Below, one piece after another: positions 1 to 6,272 of a stretch of DNA of 10,000 nt. This DNA is from Desulfomonile sp. (GTDB lineage Bacteria > Desulfobacterota > Desulfomonilia > Desulfomonilales > Desulfomonilaceae). The stretch is taken from assembly GCA_020216785.1 (NCBI GenBank), contig JAIWNO010000159.1, forward strand, positions 1 to 10,000, written 5' to 3'. The notes under the pieces are model-generated. The model was not told the origin of the DNA and did not search any database. It was given only the letters and a program-made list of their open reading frames with translations. Position 1 is the first letter of the stretch, and each line of letters starts with the position of its first letter. A program made the position numbers and the translations under genes.

Positions 1-1161
1 CTTTTCGCTGCTGAGGCTGTCGATATACTCGGACTCGGTCCGCGTGTCGGGGTACTGAAAGTTGGCACTACGTGGCCGCTGCCGACTGCGATGCTCCTCA
101 AGCACTTGAAAACCACTGAACAAGTGCTCTTCTTCGAAGAAGTGGACCCGGTTCTCGAGAACAACGTCTTGCAGCTTTACGCGCAATACAATCGTGATCT
201 CCCGCGCATAGAATTCCTTGGAAAAGGGTCCGGGGCGGTCCCTGCAATTGGCGAGCTGTCGCCGGAACTTGTGATTGACTGCCTGTCGAAAGTAACAGGC
301 TTGCAGCAGCCGGAAGTCGACCCTACGTACGCGGCACGAGCGAAACGAGCGGTTGATGGTTACGCTCCTGTGCGGTCACTGGCCTTTTGTGCAGGGTGTC
401 CCCATCGCGCATCCCTGTGGGCCATCAAACAGGCCCTTGCTCTGGACGGACGCAACGGTGTGCTCTTCGGCGACATCGGCTGCTACTCATTGGGCATTAT
501 GTCTACGGGGTTCTTCCAATTGAAGACCCTCCACGCCATGGGATCGGGCGCAGGCATGGCGTGCGGATTCGGCAGCTTTGAGCGATTGGGCGTTGATCAG
601 CCGAGCCTCGCGATCTGCGGCGATTCGACGTTCTACCATGCTGTGGTGCCCGCACTCATCAACGCGGCGCATCAGCAATCGGACTTCCTCCTGATGGTCC
701 TGGACAATGGCGGAACTGCAATGACCGGCTTTCAGCCGCACCCCGGCAGTGCAACGGACGCAATGGGCCGGCCCGCGCCCCAGGTGAACATCGAATCAAT
801 TTGCAATTCCCTCGGCATAAAGACGTTGGTGAGCGATCCATTCGACCTGCAAGCCACGACCGAGACCATTTACGAATTGATTCAAGAGAGGAGCGGCCCA
901 AAGGTCCTCGTTTTAAGGCAACAATGCGCGCTCGTGCGGAGCAAGAAAGAAGGCCGCAGGTTCCGCGTATTCATCGACCCCCAGCGATGCATCGGTGAAG
1001 AATGCGGCTGCAATCGTCTGTGCACACGGTTATTCAAGTGCCCTGGCCTTAACTGGGACAAAGCCCTGAACAGGTCCTGTATCGACGAAGCGATCTGTGT
1101 AGGATGCGGCGTTTGTGCGGACGTGTGCCCCACCCATGCGATCGTACGCGAAGGTGCGTAA
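1..1161 (+). CDS. iorA: Indolepyruvate:ferredoxin oxidoreductase alpha subunit, C-terminal part (5' end outside window)
   Basis: The frame is open from base 1, so the ATG at 91 is internal and the gene starts upstream; 386 residues are visible of a family usually near 600. IorA binds thiamine diphosphate and oxidatively decarboxylates aryl pyruvates to aryl-acetyl-CoA, passing electrons to ferredoxin in the cytoplasm. In the visible fragment, CAGCPHR lies at about residues 130-136 and GDIGCYSLG at 157-165. The thiamine-diphosphate/Mg site follows as GDSTFYH (207-213) and LDNGGTAMTG (234-243). A C-terminal two-cluster ferredoxin domain has cysteines at 330, 335, 337, 341 and 347, then CVGCGVCADVCP at 366-377. 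The second motif is canonical 4Fe-4S; the first has unusual spacing. The stop TAA at 1159-1161 touches the iorB start, so the two are surely co-transcribed. The family call is firm. The exact 2-oxo acid is not determined, and a related aryl or branched-chain 2-oxoacid specificity is possible. Confidence 0.93.
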   Translation, partial: LFAAEAVDILGLGPRVGVLKVGTTWPLPTAMLLKHLKTTEQVLFFEEVDPVLENNVLQLYAQYNRDLPRIEFLGKGSGAVPAIGELSPELVIDCLSKVTGLQQPEVDPTYAARAKRAVDGYAPVRSLAFCAGCPHRASLWAIKQALALDGRNGVLFGDIGCYSLGIMSTGFFQLKTLHAMGSGAGMACGFGSFERLGVDQPSLAICGDSTFYHAVVPALINAAHQQSDFLLMVLDNGGTAMTGFQPHPGSATDAMGRPAPQVNIESICNSLGIKTLVSDPFDLQATTETIYELIQERSGPKVLVLRQQCALVRSKKEGRRFRVFIDPQRCIGEECGCNRLCTRLFKCPGLNWDKALNRSCIDEAICVGCGVCADVCPTHAIVREGA

Positions 1162-1761
1162 ATGAAAGATCCATATAACGTTATCGTGGCAGGAGTCGGC
1201 GGACAGGGCAACGTCGTAGGATCTCAGCTGATTGGGGCGGTGCTGGTGAATAGCGGCTACCGAGTGACCATCGGCGAGACGTACGGCGCGTCGCAGCGCG
1301 GCGGTTCCGTCATGAGCCACCTGCGGATCTCGAAAACCCGGCAATACGGACCGCTCATTCCGCCGCGCAGTGCGGACCTGGTCATCGCGTTGGAACCGAG
1401 TGAGGCCGCGCGGGTGCTTGGGAAGTACGGCAATCCAGGTACCGTGGGTGTAGTTAACAGTCGTCCCGTTTATCCCGTTGACGTGATCAGCGGGGTCCTT
1501 TCCTATCCACCCACTGACGAGCTTCTCCAAGCAGTGGATTCGCTTTGTGCAAAGATGTATGTCCTCGACGCGACAGAGCGAGCCCTTGAACTCGGCAATC
1601 CGATCCTGGCCAACATCATCATGATAGGTGCCGTCGCCACAGCCGGTTTGCTGCCCATTACGGAGAGCGGACTCGAACAGGCGATTCGCGAGCTCATGTC
1701 CGACGACAAAGTAAGTATTAACCTCACAGCGTTTCGCCTTGGCGGGGAAATGGTCAACTGA
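1162..1761 (+). CDS. iorB: Indolepyruvate:ferredoxin oxidoreductase beta subunit
   Basis: This 199-residue protein is the usual length for IorB and matches the gamma-type domain of pyruvate/2-oxoacid:ferredoxin oxidoreductases. It pairs with IorA to form the enzyme that turns aryl pyruvates into acyl-CoA and reduced ferredoxin. The N-terminal glycine-rich motif GVGGQG (residues 11-16) and the following ETYGASQRGGSV segment, about residues 39-50, are characteristic of this subunit. The ATG at 1162 follows the iorA stop with no gap, and GAAGGTG a few bases upstream can serve as ribosome binding site inside the iorA end. A hairpin begins just after the stop, suggesting that the iorAB transcript may end here. 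Nothing in the sequence looks broken. Confidence 0.94.
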   Translation: MKDPYNVIVAGVGGQGNVVGSQLIGAVLVNSGYRVTIGETYGASQRGGSVMSHLRISKTRQYGPLIPPRSADLVIALEPSEAARVLGKYGNPGTVGVVNSRPVYPVDVISGVLSYPPTDELLQAVDSLCAKMYVLDATERALELGNPILANIIMIGAVATAGLLPITESGLEQAIRELMSDDKVSINLTAFRLGGEMVN

Positions 1762-1762
1762 G

Positions 1763-1782
1763 CGCGGAAATACTTTTTCGCG
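1763..1782 (+). terminator. Possible terminator hairpin after iorB
   Basis: CGCGGAAA (1763-1770) can pair with TTTTCGCG (1775-1782) around a TACT loop, giving eight pairs including one G-U. It starts one base after the iorB stop codon. The downstream tail (ATTTGT) is only weakly T-rich, so rho-independent termination is plausible but not strong. The next gene is 186 bp away, which is consistent with a transcript boundary. Confidence 0.35.
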
Positions 1783-1791
1783 ATTTGTACC

Positions 1792-1811
1792 GGCAGGCTG
1801 GAAAGCCTGCC
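1792..1811. repeat. Short palindromic repeat, GGAA-loop type
   Basis: GGCAGGCT and AGCCTGCC form a perfect 8-bp stem around GGAA. Nearly the same unit occurs twice more in this window, at 3110-3127 (opposite orientation) and 3148-3167. It is therefore a dispersed REP-like intergenic repeat rather than a gene-specific signal. It could also act as a transcript end behind iorB. Confidence 0.75.
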
Positions 1812-1873
1812 CGAACGTTCCCGCAAAGTCGCTTGCTCTCATGGTGTGACGGCTTTCCGCAGCCAATATTCAT

Positions 1874-1912
1874 TGACAAACATGTCAGTCATAGTCAAAG
1901 TTTGCCTTTGAC
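1874..1912. promoter_or_regulatory. Paired inverted repeats upstream of the BKACE gene, candidate operator
   Basis: Two perfect inverted repeats lie close together 36-74 bp before the start codon at 1948. TGACA-AACA-TGTCA occupies 1874-1887 and GTCAAAG-TTTGC-CTTTGAC occupies 1894-1912. The GTCA core recurs between them. The first overlaps a TTGACA hexamer (1873-1878) that resembles a -35 box, but I see no convincing -10 at the right distance. The arrangement fits binding of a dimeric repressor or activator over a promoter. No regulator gene is in the window, so the protein is unknown. Confidence 0.4.
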
Positions 1913-1947
1913 TCTCATTGATTCCTGCCGCCTGAGGAGGTAACCAC

Positions 1948-2868
1948 GTGAACAAACGTATTGTCACTGCAGCAATAACCGGTGCCATTCATACTCCGAG
2001 CATGTCGCCTTACCTGCCGATCACCCCTGACCAGATCGCCGATGAGGCGGTCCGCGCATGGGAAGCCGGGGCCACAGTGGCTCATATCCATGTACGCGAT
2101 CCCGAAACCGGCCGCCCCTCTCCGGACGTGAGTCTGTACCGTGAAGTAGCAGAAAAGGTGAAAAGCCGGTGCGACATTATCCTGTGCATCACCACCGGTG
2201 GCGGCCTGGGCATGACCACCCAGCAGCGGGTGGCCGCGGTCGCTCAGCTCAAGCCGGAGCTGGCATCGCTGAACTTCGGATCGCTGAACTTCGCCCTGTT
2301 CCATGCGCTCGAAGTCTACAAGGAATTCAAGTATCCATGGGAACGGGAATACCTCGCGATGACGGACGACTTTATTTTCCCCAACACATTCAAGACCATG
2401 AAGGAAGCAGCGGAGATCTTCTATCAGAACCAGACCCAGCCGGAATTGGAAGTTTATGATCTGGGCATGTTGAACAACGTGGATTTTATGCTCAGCAGGG
2501 GGCATCTTAGGCGTCCGATTTACATCCAGTTTGTGATGGGGATCCTGGGCGGTATGGCAGCTACACCTGAAAACCTCGTGTACATGTACAAGACCGCCAA
2601 GGACCTTTTCGGAGAGTTCAATTGGTCCGTGTGTGCCGCTGGGAAGTATCAGTTCAACATGTGTACTATGGCGCTCATCCTTGGCGGAAACGTCCGGGTG
2701 GGACTCGAGGACAACCTGTACCTGGAACGCGGGGTCAGAGCCAAGAGCAACGCGGAGCAAGTCGCCAAAATCATTCGTATTGCTCGTGAGCTTGGGCTGG
2801 AACCGGCCACTCCCGCAGAGGGACGGGAAATCCTCGGACTGAAAGGGCTGGACAACGTCCTCTTCTGA
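1948..2868 (+). CDS. BKACE-family beta-keto acid cleavage enzyme (3-keto-5-aminohexanoate cleavage enzyme-like)
   Basis: This 306-residue protein belongs to the DUF849/BKACE family of zinc-dependent TIM-barrel enzymes. They condense a beta-keto acid with acetyl-CoA and split it into acetoacetate and a new acyl-CoA; the founding member, Kce, acts on 3-keto-5-aminohexanoate in lysine fermentation. The zinc-binding pair HIH sits at residues 46 and 48, the positions reported for Kce, and the third ligand is probably Glu254 in VGLED. Other family segments are TGAIHTPSMSPYLPITP (11-27), ITTGGG (81-86) and SLNFGSLNF (107-115). The start is GTG, preceded by a strong GAGGAGG at 1934-1940 seven bases away. 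The family contains many substrate types, and the lysine-pathway partners (kdd, kal) are not in the window, so the substrate is open. Its position between iorAB and a Liv transporter suggests a catabolic role for an imported acid. Confidence 0.92.
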   Translation: MNKRIVTAAITGAIHTPSMSPYLPITPDQIADEAVRAWEAGATVAHIHVRDPETGRPSPDVSLYREVAEKVKSRCDIILCITTGGGLGMTTQQRVAAVAQLKPELASLNFGSLNFALFHALEVYKEFKYPWEREYLAMTDDFIFPNTFKTMKEAAEIFYQNQTQPELEVYDLGMLNNVDFMLSRGHLRRPIYIQFVMGILGGMAATPENLVYMYKTAKDLFGEFNWSVCAAGKYQFNMCTMALILGGNVRVGLEDNLYLERGVRAKSNAEQVAKIIRIARELGLEPATPAEGREILGLKGLDNVLF

Positions 2869-2895
2869 GTGCCATAATCAGCCGTCGGCATAATT

Positions 2896-2915
2896 GTCAG
2901 GCTTAGTCAGGCTCA
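2896..2915. repeat. Two tandem copies of a 10-bp unit
   Basis: GTCAGGCTTA is followed directly by GTCAGGCTCA, one mismatch between copies. It lies 27 bp after the BKACE stop. With only two copies it may be a chance duplication. Confidence 0.45.
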
Positions 2916-2930
2916 GTTGGACGAATAATC

Positions 2931-2967
2931 GAGCATGGGAGAGTGAGTCCCCCGCTCTCCCGTGCTC
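2931..2967 (+). terminator. Long hairpin downstream of the BKACE gene, possible transcript end
   Basis: GAGCATGGGAGAG (2931-2943) pairs with CTCTCCCGTGCTC (2955-2967) over 13 positions, one being a U-G pair, with an 11-nt loop. It lies about 60 bp beyond the BKACE stop. No T-run follows, so it is not a classical intrinsic terminator. It could protect the 3' end, assist rho-dependent termination, or be another dispersed palindrome. Confidence 0.4.
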
Positions 2968-3104
2968 CCGCGGATGTGCTGACGAGCGAAGGGCTCCAGC
3001 TGCATGGGTGCCGACGTCTCAACCCGGGCACTTTTCCAACCTCAAGCACGATTCCGGCCGTGACGCCACAGCGGAGCAATGCCGGTGAGTTGAAGGGATT
3101 TGAT

Positions 3105-3171
3105 GTGGTGCAGGCTTTCCAGCCTGCGATTCTTTGCCTGAAAAGTCGGCGGGCTGGAAAGCCCGCCCCAC
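3105..3171. repeat. Bimorphic REP-like element: two facing palindromes
   Basis: GCAGGCT-TTCC-AGCCTGC (3110-3127) is followed 20 bp later by GGCGGGCT-GGAA-AGCCCGCC (3148-3167). The second is an inverted, slightly diverged copy of the first, and GTGG/CCAC extend the outer symmetry to 3105 and 3171. The whole can fold as two small hairpins or one large cruciform. The same unit occurs singly at 1792-1811. Such paired palindromes are typical of non-autonomous REP/BIME-type intergenic repeats. Confidence 0.75.
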
Positions 3172-3240
3172 GTTGGAACATCAAGACCGAACTCTTATAC
3201 GAATTGCCAAAATTCTTGTCCGATTCGCATGTTGAAAGTC

Positions 3241-3304
3241 CGTCATTCCTGCGGAAGCAGGAATCCAGCTGTCTTTCTGGGTTCCCCCTTTCGCGGGAAC
3301 GACG
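3241..3304. repeat. Composite palindromic repeat of the CGTCATTCC type
   Basis: Outer CGTC/GACG and CCAG/CTGG arms enclose two inner hairpins, ATTCCTGC-GGAA-GCAGGAAT (3245-3264) and a diverged GTTCCCCC-TTTC-GCGGGAAC (3281-3300). Elements of this look (CGTCATTCCTGCGGAAGCAG) are widespread intergenic repeats in many proteobacterial genomes. It ends about 90 bp before the livG start. It is unrelated in sequence to the GGAA-loop palindromes. Confidence 0.75.
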
Positions 3305-3338
3305 TGCCATTTTTTAGATTATTTGTCTCCCGAGTAAG

Positions 3339-3367
3339 CGGACATTATTTTTGGCAACCGCTATAGA
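3339..3367 (+). promoter_or_regulatory. Weak sigma70-like promoter candidate before livG
   Basis: CGGACA (3339-3344) and TATAGA (3362-3367) are separated by 17 bp, each matching the consensus at four of six positions. They lie at the edge of the only AT-rich stretch upstream of the liv genes. If used, transcription would start near 3375, which requires the livG start at 3396 rather than the TTG at 3351. The match is modest. Confidence 0.22.
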
Positions 3368-3395
3368 CCAAAAGCATTGCCACAGCGGGGTCACC

Positions 3396-4157
3396 GTGAC
3401 ACATGCCATTTCTCACGATGACGTCATCCTTTCGACCGAGAATCTGACCAAGCACTTCGGAGCTCTTACCGCCATCAACGGAGTGAACCTCCGCATCGGA
3501 CCCGGAGTGCATTCCATTATCGGGCCTAACGGAGCGGGCAAGACGACCTTGTTCAATCTGCTCACAGGCTTTCTTGCTCCGGATTCGGGCCATGTCTCGT
3601 ACCGCGGGGAACGGATCTCCGGCCTGCCTCCGTACGCGATCTCTCAGAGAGGTGTCGCCCGCTCTTTTCAGATTACGAGCATCTTTGCAGAACTGTCCGT
3701 GTTCGAAAACGTCCGAGTAGCGGTTCAGTCGAGACTCAAGGCTTCATACAACTTCCTGATCTCGCACCGGAGCCTCAAGGACGTCGAGCGCAAGACAGCT
3801 GAAATCCTCAGTCGGGTCGGCCTCGAGAACTGGGCGGACACCACGGCCAAGAACCTCCCGTACGGTTTGCAGCGCTGTCTCGATATCGGGATTTCGCTTG
3901 CGACCGATCCGTCACTCGTTCTCCTTGACGAACCGACCTCGGGTGTAAGTCGCGAGGACACCACGAATATCCTCCAACTTATCGCGGCGATCTCGCGCAG
4001 GCTCCCGGTGGTGCTTATTGAGCACAACATCGACATTGTGCTCAGCATATCGGATATGATCACAGTGCTCTACCAGGGGGTTGTGCTGGCAGAAGGTCCG
4101 CCCGCGCAGGTCCGTGACGACGAGAGGGTCCAAGAAGCTTATCTTGGAGGATATTGA
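3396..4157 (+). CDS. livG: Branched-chain amino acid-type ABC transporter ATP-binding protein LivG
   Basis: One of two cytoplasmic ATPases that power the LivHM permease. With the GTG at 3396 the protein has 253 residues, usual for LivG. Walker A GPNGAGKT lies at 43-50, the Q-loop Gln near 92 in RSFQIT, and the signature LPYGLQR at 154-160. Walker B LVLLDE is at 174-179 and the H-loop His near 210 in LIEHN. The C-terminal EAYLGGY is typical of LivG. A longer form from TTG at 3351 would add 15 residues without family resemblance. Neither start has a strong ribosome binding site (GCGGGG lies five bases before 3396), so the start is uncertain. livF follows after one base. The transported substrate is not shown by the ATPase. 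Confidence 0.92.
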   Translation: MTHAISHDDVILSTENLTKHFGALTAINGVNLRIGPGVHSIIGPNGAGKTTLFNLLTGFLAPDSGHVSYRGERISGLPPYAISQRGVARSFQITSIFAELSVFENVRVAVQSRLKASYNFLISHRSLKDVERKTAEILSRVGLENWADTTAKNLPYGLQRCLDIGISLATDPSLVLLDEPTSGVSREDTTNILQLIAAISRRLPVVLIEHNIDIVLSISDMITVLYQGVVLAEGPPAQVRDDERVQEAYLGGY

Positions 4158-4158
4158 C

Positions 4159-4854
4159 GTGCTTCGTCTGGAAGGGGTCGAGGCATATTACGGCGACAGT
4201 CACATACTCAAGGGCTTGTCATTTGAGCTGAAAGGCGGCGAGGTCGCCACTCTGCTCGGAAGGAACGGCGCGGGCAAGACCACCACCCTGCGCACCATTA
4301 TGGGTCTAGTTCCTTCCCGTAAGGGAAAGATCACTTTTGACCAAAAGGATATCACAAAACTTCGGCCGTACAGGATTGCCTCGTTGGGTGTGGGATACGT
4401 GCCGGAAGAGCGAGCTGTATTCCCCAGTCTCAGCGTACTGGAAAATCTGACTCTCCCAGCGAGCAAGACGAGCCACGGATTGTGGAGCCTAGACAAGATT
4501 TACGGATACTTCCCCGTGCTCAAGCAGCGGCTTGACCATAGGGGATCACAGCTTTCCGGCGGCGAACAGCAAATGCTCGCCATCGCGCGCGTCCTTACGA
4601 TGGACGTGAAGCTGGTGCTTCTCGATGAGCCCACAGAAGGACTCGCGCCTTTCCTGGTACGGGAGATCGGCAGGATCATCGACGAGATACGCAAGGCGGG
4701 TGTCACCATACTCCTTGTGGAGCAGAACACGCGATTCGCAATGCAGGTGGCGGACCGCCACCACATTCTCTACAACGGTCGCATCGCCTGGCAAGGCACA
4801 ACAGCGGAGTTCGCAGCGGACGCTGACCTCCAAAAACGATATCTCGGCGTGTGA
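4159..4854 (+). CDS. livF: Branched-chain amino acid-type ABC transporter ATP-binding protein LivF
   Basis: Second ATPase of the importer, 231 residues, the standard LivF length. Walker A GRNGAGKT is at 34-41, the VPEERAVFP segment at 81-89, signature LSGGEQ at 132-137 and Walker B KLVLLDE at 151-157. LLVEQN (185-190) carries Gln in place of the H-loop His, normal for LivF. The frame is open further upstream, but the GTG at 4159 is the start. GGAGG at 4146-4150 lies eight bases before it, the start comes one base after the livG stop, and VLRLEGVEAYYG is a normal LivF beginning. The tight junction implies translational coupling with livG. All motifs are intact. Confidence 0.94.
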   Translation: MLRLEGVEAYYGDSHILKGLSFELKGGEVATLLGRNGAGKTTTLRTIMGLVPSRKGKITFDQKDITKLRPYRIASLGVGYVPEERAVFPSLSVLENLTLPASKTSHGLWSLDKIYGYFPVLKQRLDHRGSQLSGGEQQMLAIARVLTMDVKLVLLDEPTEGLAPFLVREIGRIIDEIRKAGVTILLVEQNTRFAMQVADRHHILYNGRIAWQGTTAEFAADADLQKRYLGV

Positions 4855-4925
4855 CCCACTGAGCGGAGTTTTCGGTTGGCGTTGAGAGACTGAGATGCTG
4901 CGGACGCCGGGGTATCTTTGCACCT

Positions 4926-4943
4926 CTCGGCCGTTCAGCCGAG
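4926..4943 (+). promoter_or_regulatory. Small stem-loop just before the livK ribosome binding site
   Basis: CTCGGC (4926-4931) pairs with GCCGAG (4938-4943) around the six-base loop CGTTCA. It ends eight bases before the purine-rich AAGGAGGAGG at 4952-4961 that leads into the livK ATG at 4969. It could act as a 5' stabiliser after mRNA processing between livF and livK, or be incidental. It does not cover the ribosome binding site. Confidence 0.3.
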
Positions 4944-4968
4944 CTCACCTGAAGGAGGAGGGACTGAA

Positions 4969-6186
4969 ATGCAGAGACGAAGCAGTTGCACATCCAAGGC
5001 AGCACTGTTGTTGGCACTGTGCACAGTCGTGGCATGGCTCGCCGGGGCTGAGGCCGAACCGGTCAAGATCGCAGTGCTCACCGACATGTCCGGCCCGTAT
5101 GCGGGCATTACGGCAACCAACGTTGAAGCCGCGAAGATGGCGATCGACGACTTCGGCGGGAAGTTGCTGGGTGAACCCATTGAGTACATTCACCGCGACC
5201 ACCAGTGCAAACCGGACGTCGCGAACCAGAAGAGCAAGGAGCTTTACGAAAAAGAAAAAGTCGACGTGATTTTCGACGTGCCCAACAGCGCGGCCGGGCT
5301 AGCGGTGTCCAATCAGGCCAAACTGCACAAGAAGCTCTTTTTCAGCATCGGTTCCGGCACTACTCGCCACTCGGGTCCCGACTGCAATCGCTACACGTTC
5401 GACTGGGCGTACAACGATTATATGCTCGCTACCGCGGTCGGGCTTTGGGCAGCGGACAATCTCGGCAAGAAATGGTTCACGATTACAGCGGACTACGCGT
5501 GGGGCCACGACCTGTTGAAGCACTTCTCAGCAACAAAAAAAAAAAAAGGCGGTAAGCTGCTCGGCAACGAGATGGTAGCGCTGGGCGCGTCCGACTTCAG
5601 CCCGTACATCCTGAAGGCGATGCAGGCCAACCCTGAGGCACTTGTGCTTCTTAATGCGGGCAAGGACGGAATCAACGCCACCAAGCAGGCTGCGGAATTT
5701 GGTTTGAAAAAAAAGGCGAAGATCGTTCACGCTCTGCTCTTCATCGACGACTGCAAAGCAGCCGGTCCCGAAGTCTTCGCGGACGATTACGTGACCGGAG
5801 CGTGGTACTGGAAGAGCGACAACCCGGGCTCCAAGGAATTCGTCGAGAAGTGGCAGAAGAAGTTCAACCGCCCGCCCAACTGGATGAATGCCGCCACCTA
5901 CAGCGCGGTGACTCAGTATCTCAAAGCTGTGGAACGAGCGGGTTCCAAAGATGCGCCCGCGGTCATTAAGGCTCTAGAAGGCCACAAGTTCAGCGATCTG
6001 CTGGCCAACCCGGGGTACATCCGGCCGGAAGACCATATGCAGGTCGGCAAAGCATACATCCTCCGGGCAAAGAGACCCGAAGAAATCAAAGAGCCGTGGG
6101 ACTACTTCGAAATAGTGGGCTCCATTCCGCCGGAAGAGGCGTATCAGGATCCAAAAGACACGGGCTGCAAAATGGACGATTTTTGA
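4969..6186 (+). CDS. livK: Periplasmic solute-binding protein of the Liv-type ABC transporter
   Basis: Receptor subunit of the importer, 405 residues, in the Peripla_BP_6 (Leu/Ile/Val-binding-like) fold. The ATG at 4969 follows a very strong AAGGAGGAGG with a seven-base gap. A signal peptide is clear: basic start (MQRRSSCTSK), hydrophobic core (residues 11-26), and cleavage probably after AEA at 29. The only core cysteine (18) has no good lipobox, so a lipoprotein is unlikely. The mature start EPVKIAVLTDMSGPYAG is typical, with TTRHSGPDCNRYTF and ASDFSPYI further in. Ligand specificity cannot be read; such proteins bind branched-chain amino acids, amides, urea or aromatic acids. The gene contains 13 consecutive adenines at 5535-5547 (Thr189 to Lys193) and eight at 5707-5714, out of character with its surroundings. 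The reading frame is intact at these lengths. Confidence 0.92.
   Translation: MQRRSSCTSKAALLLALCTVVAWLAGAEAEPVKIAVLTDMSGPYAGITATNVEAAKMAIDDFGGKLLGEPIEYIHRDHQCKPDVANQKSKELYEKEKVDVIFDVPNSAAGLAVSNQAKLHKKLFFSIGSGTTRHSGPDCNRYTFDWAYNDYMLATAVGLWAADNLGKKWFTITADYAWGHDLLKHFSATKKKKGGKLLGNEMVALGASDFSPYILKAMQANPEALVLLNAGKDGINATKQAAEFGLKKKAKIVHALLFIDDCKAAGPEVFADDYVTGAWYWKSDNPGSKEFVEKWQKKFNRPPNWMNAATYSAVTQYLKAVERAGSKDAPAVIKALEGHKFSDLLANPGYIRPEDHMQVGKAYILRAKRPEEIKEPWDYFEIVGSIPPEEAYQDPKDTGCKMDDF
5535..5547 (+). repeat. A13 homopolymer inside livK
   Basis: Thirteen adenines encode the last base of Thr189 and Lys190-193. Lysine here uses only AAA, while AAG is common elsewhere in the gene. Loss of one A leads to TAG at 5576-5578; gain of one A leads to TAA at 5553-5555. 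A change of one base in DNA or mRNA would therefore truncate the protein near residue 195. Confidence 0.95.
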
Positions 6187-6272
6187 CAACCCGAGCCCTG
6201 AAAGCTCTGTTTCGCAACTGCGGAAACGCGGCCGCGACTGAGAATAAAGTGTGCGGCGTGGGATCCACTTGT

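Larger units (their letters stand above)
2869..3395. other. Gene-free stretch rich in palindromes
   Basis: I see no credible gene on either strand here. Open frames exist but run through the palindromic repeats and resemble no protein. The stretch holds a 10-bp tandem repeat (2896-2915), a long hairpin (2931-2967), a paired palindrome (3105-3171), a second composite palindrome (3241-3304) and an AT-rich segment just before livG (about 3308-3352). Confidence 0.7.

Noticed and set aside
1030..1866. 278-codon open frame on the - strand
   Set aside because: It lies antisense to the end of iorA and all of iorB, both well supported. Its translation has no recognisable domain.
2264..2293. Near-tandem duplication encoding SLNFGSLNF in the BKACE gene
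   Set aside because: It looks like a recent duplication, but this segment (a serine-leucine/methionine-asparagine repeat) is normal in the BKACE family, so it is not an insertion.
1915..2760. 281-codon open frame on the - strand
   Set aside because: It is antisense to the BKACE gene, which has its own strong ribosome binding site and conserved metal-binding residues.
3105..3304. CRISPR array or insertion-sequence ends
   Set aside because: The palindromes are of different types and irregularly spaced, with no equal-length spacers, no cas genes and no transposase nearby.
2943..3317. Possible small proteins in the 0.5-kb gap, on both strands
   Set aside because: The frames run through palindromic repeats, lack ribosome binding sites and read as repeat-derived sequence rather than as a protein.
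3857..3877. LivG signature LPYGLQR differing from the classic LSGGQ
   Set aside because: LivG proteins normally carry variants such as LxYGxQR, so this is not a sign of an inactive ATPase.
4081..4158. Longer livF starting inside livG
   Set aside because: The extra residues have no family resemblance. The GTG at 4159 has GGAGG at the right distance and gives the standard LivF start and length.
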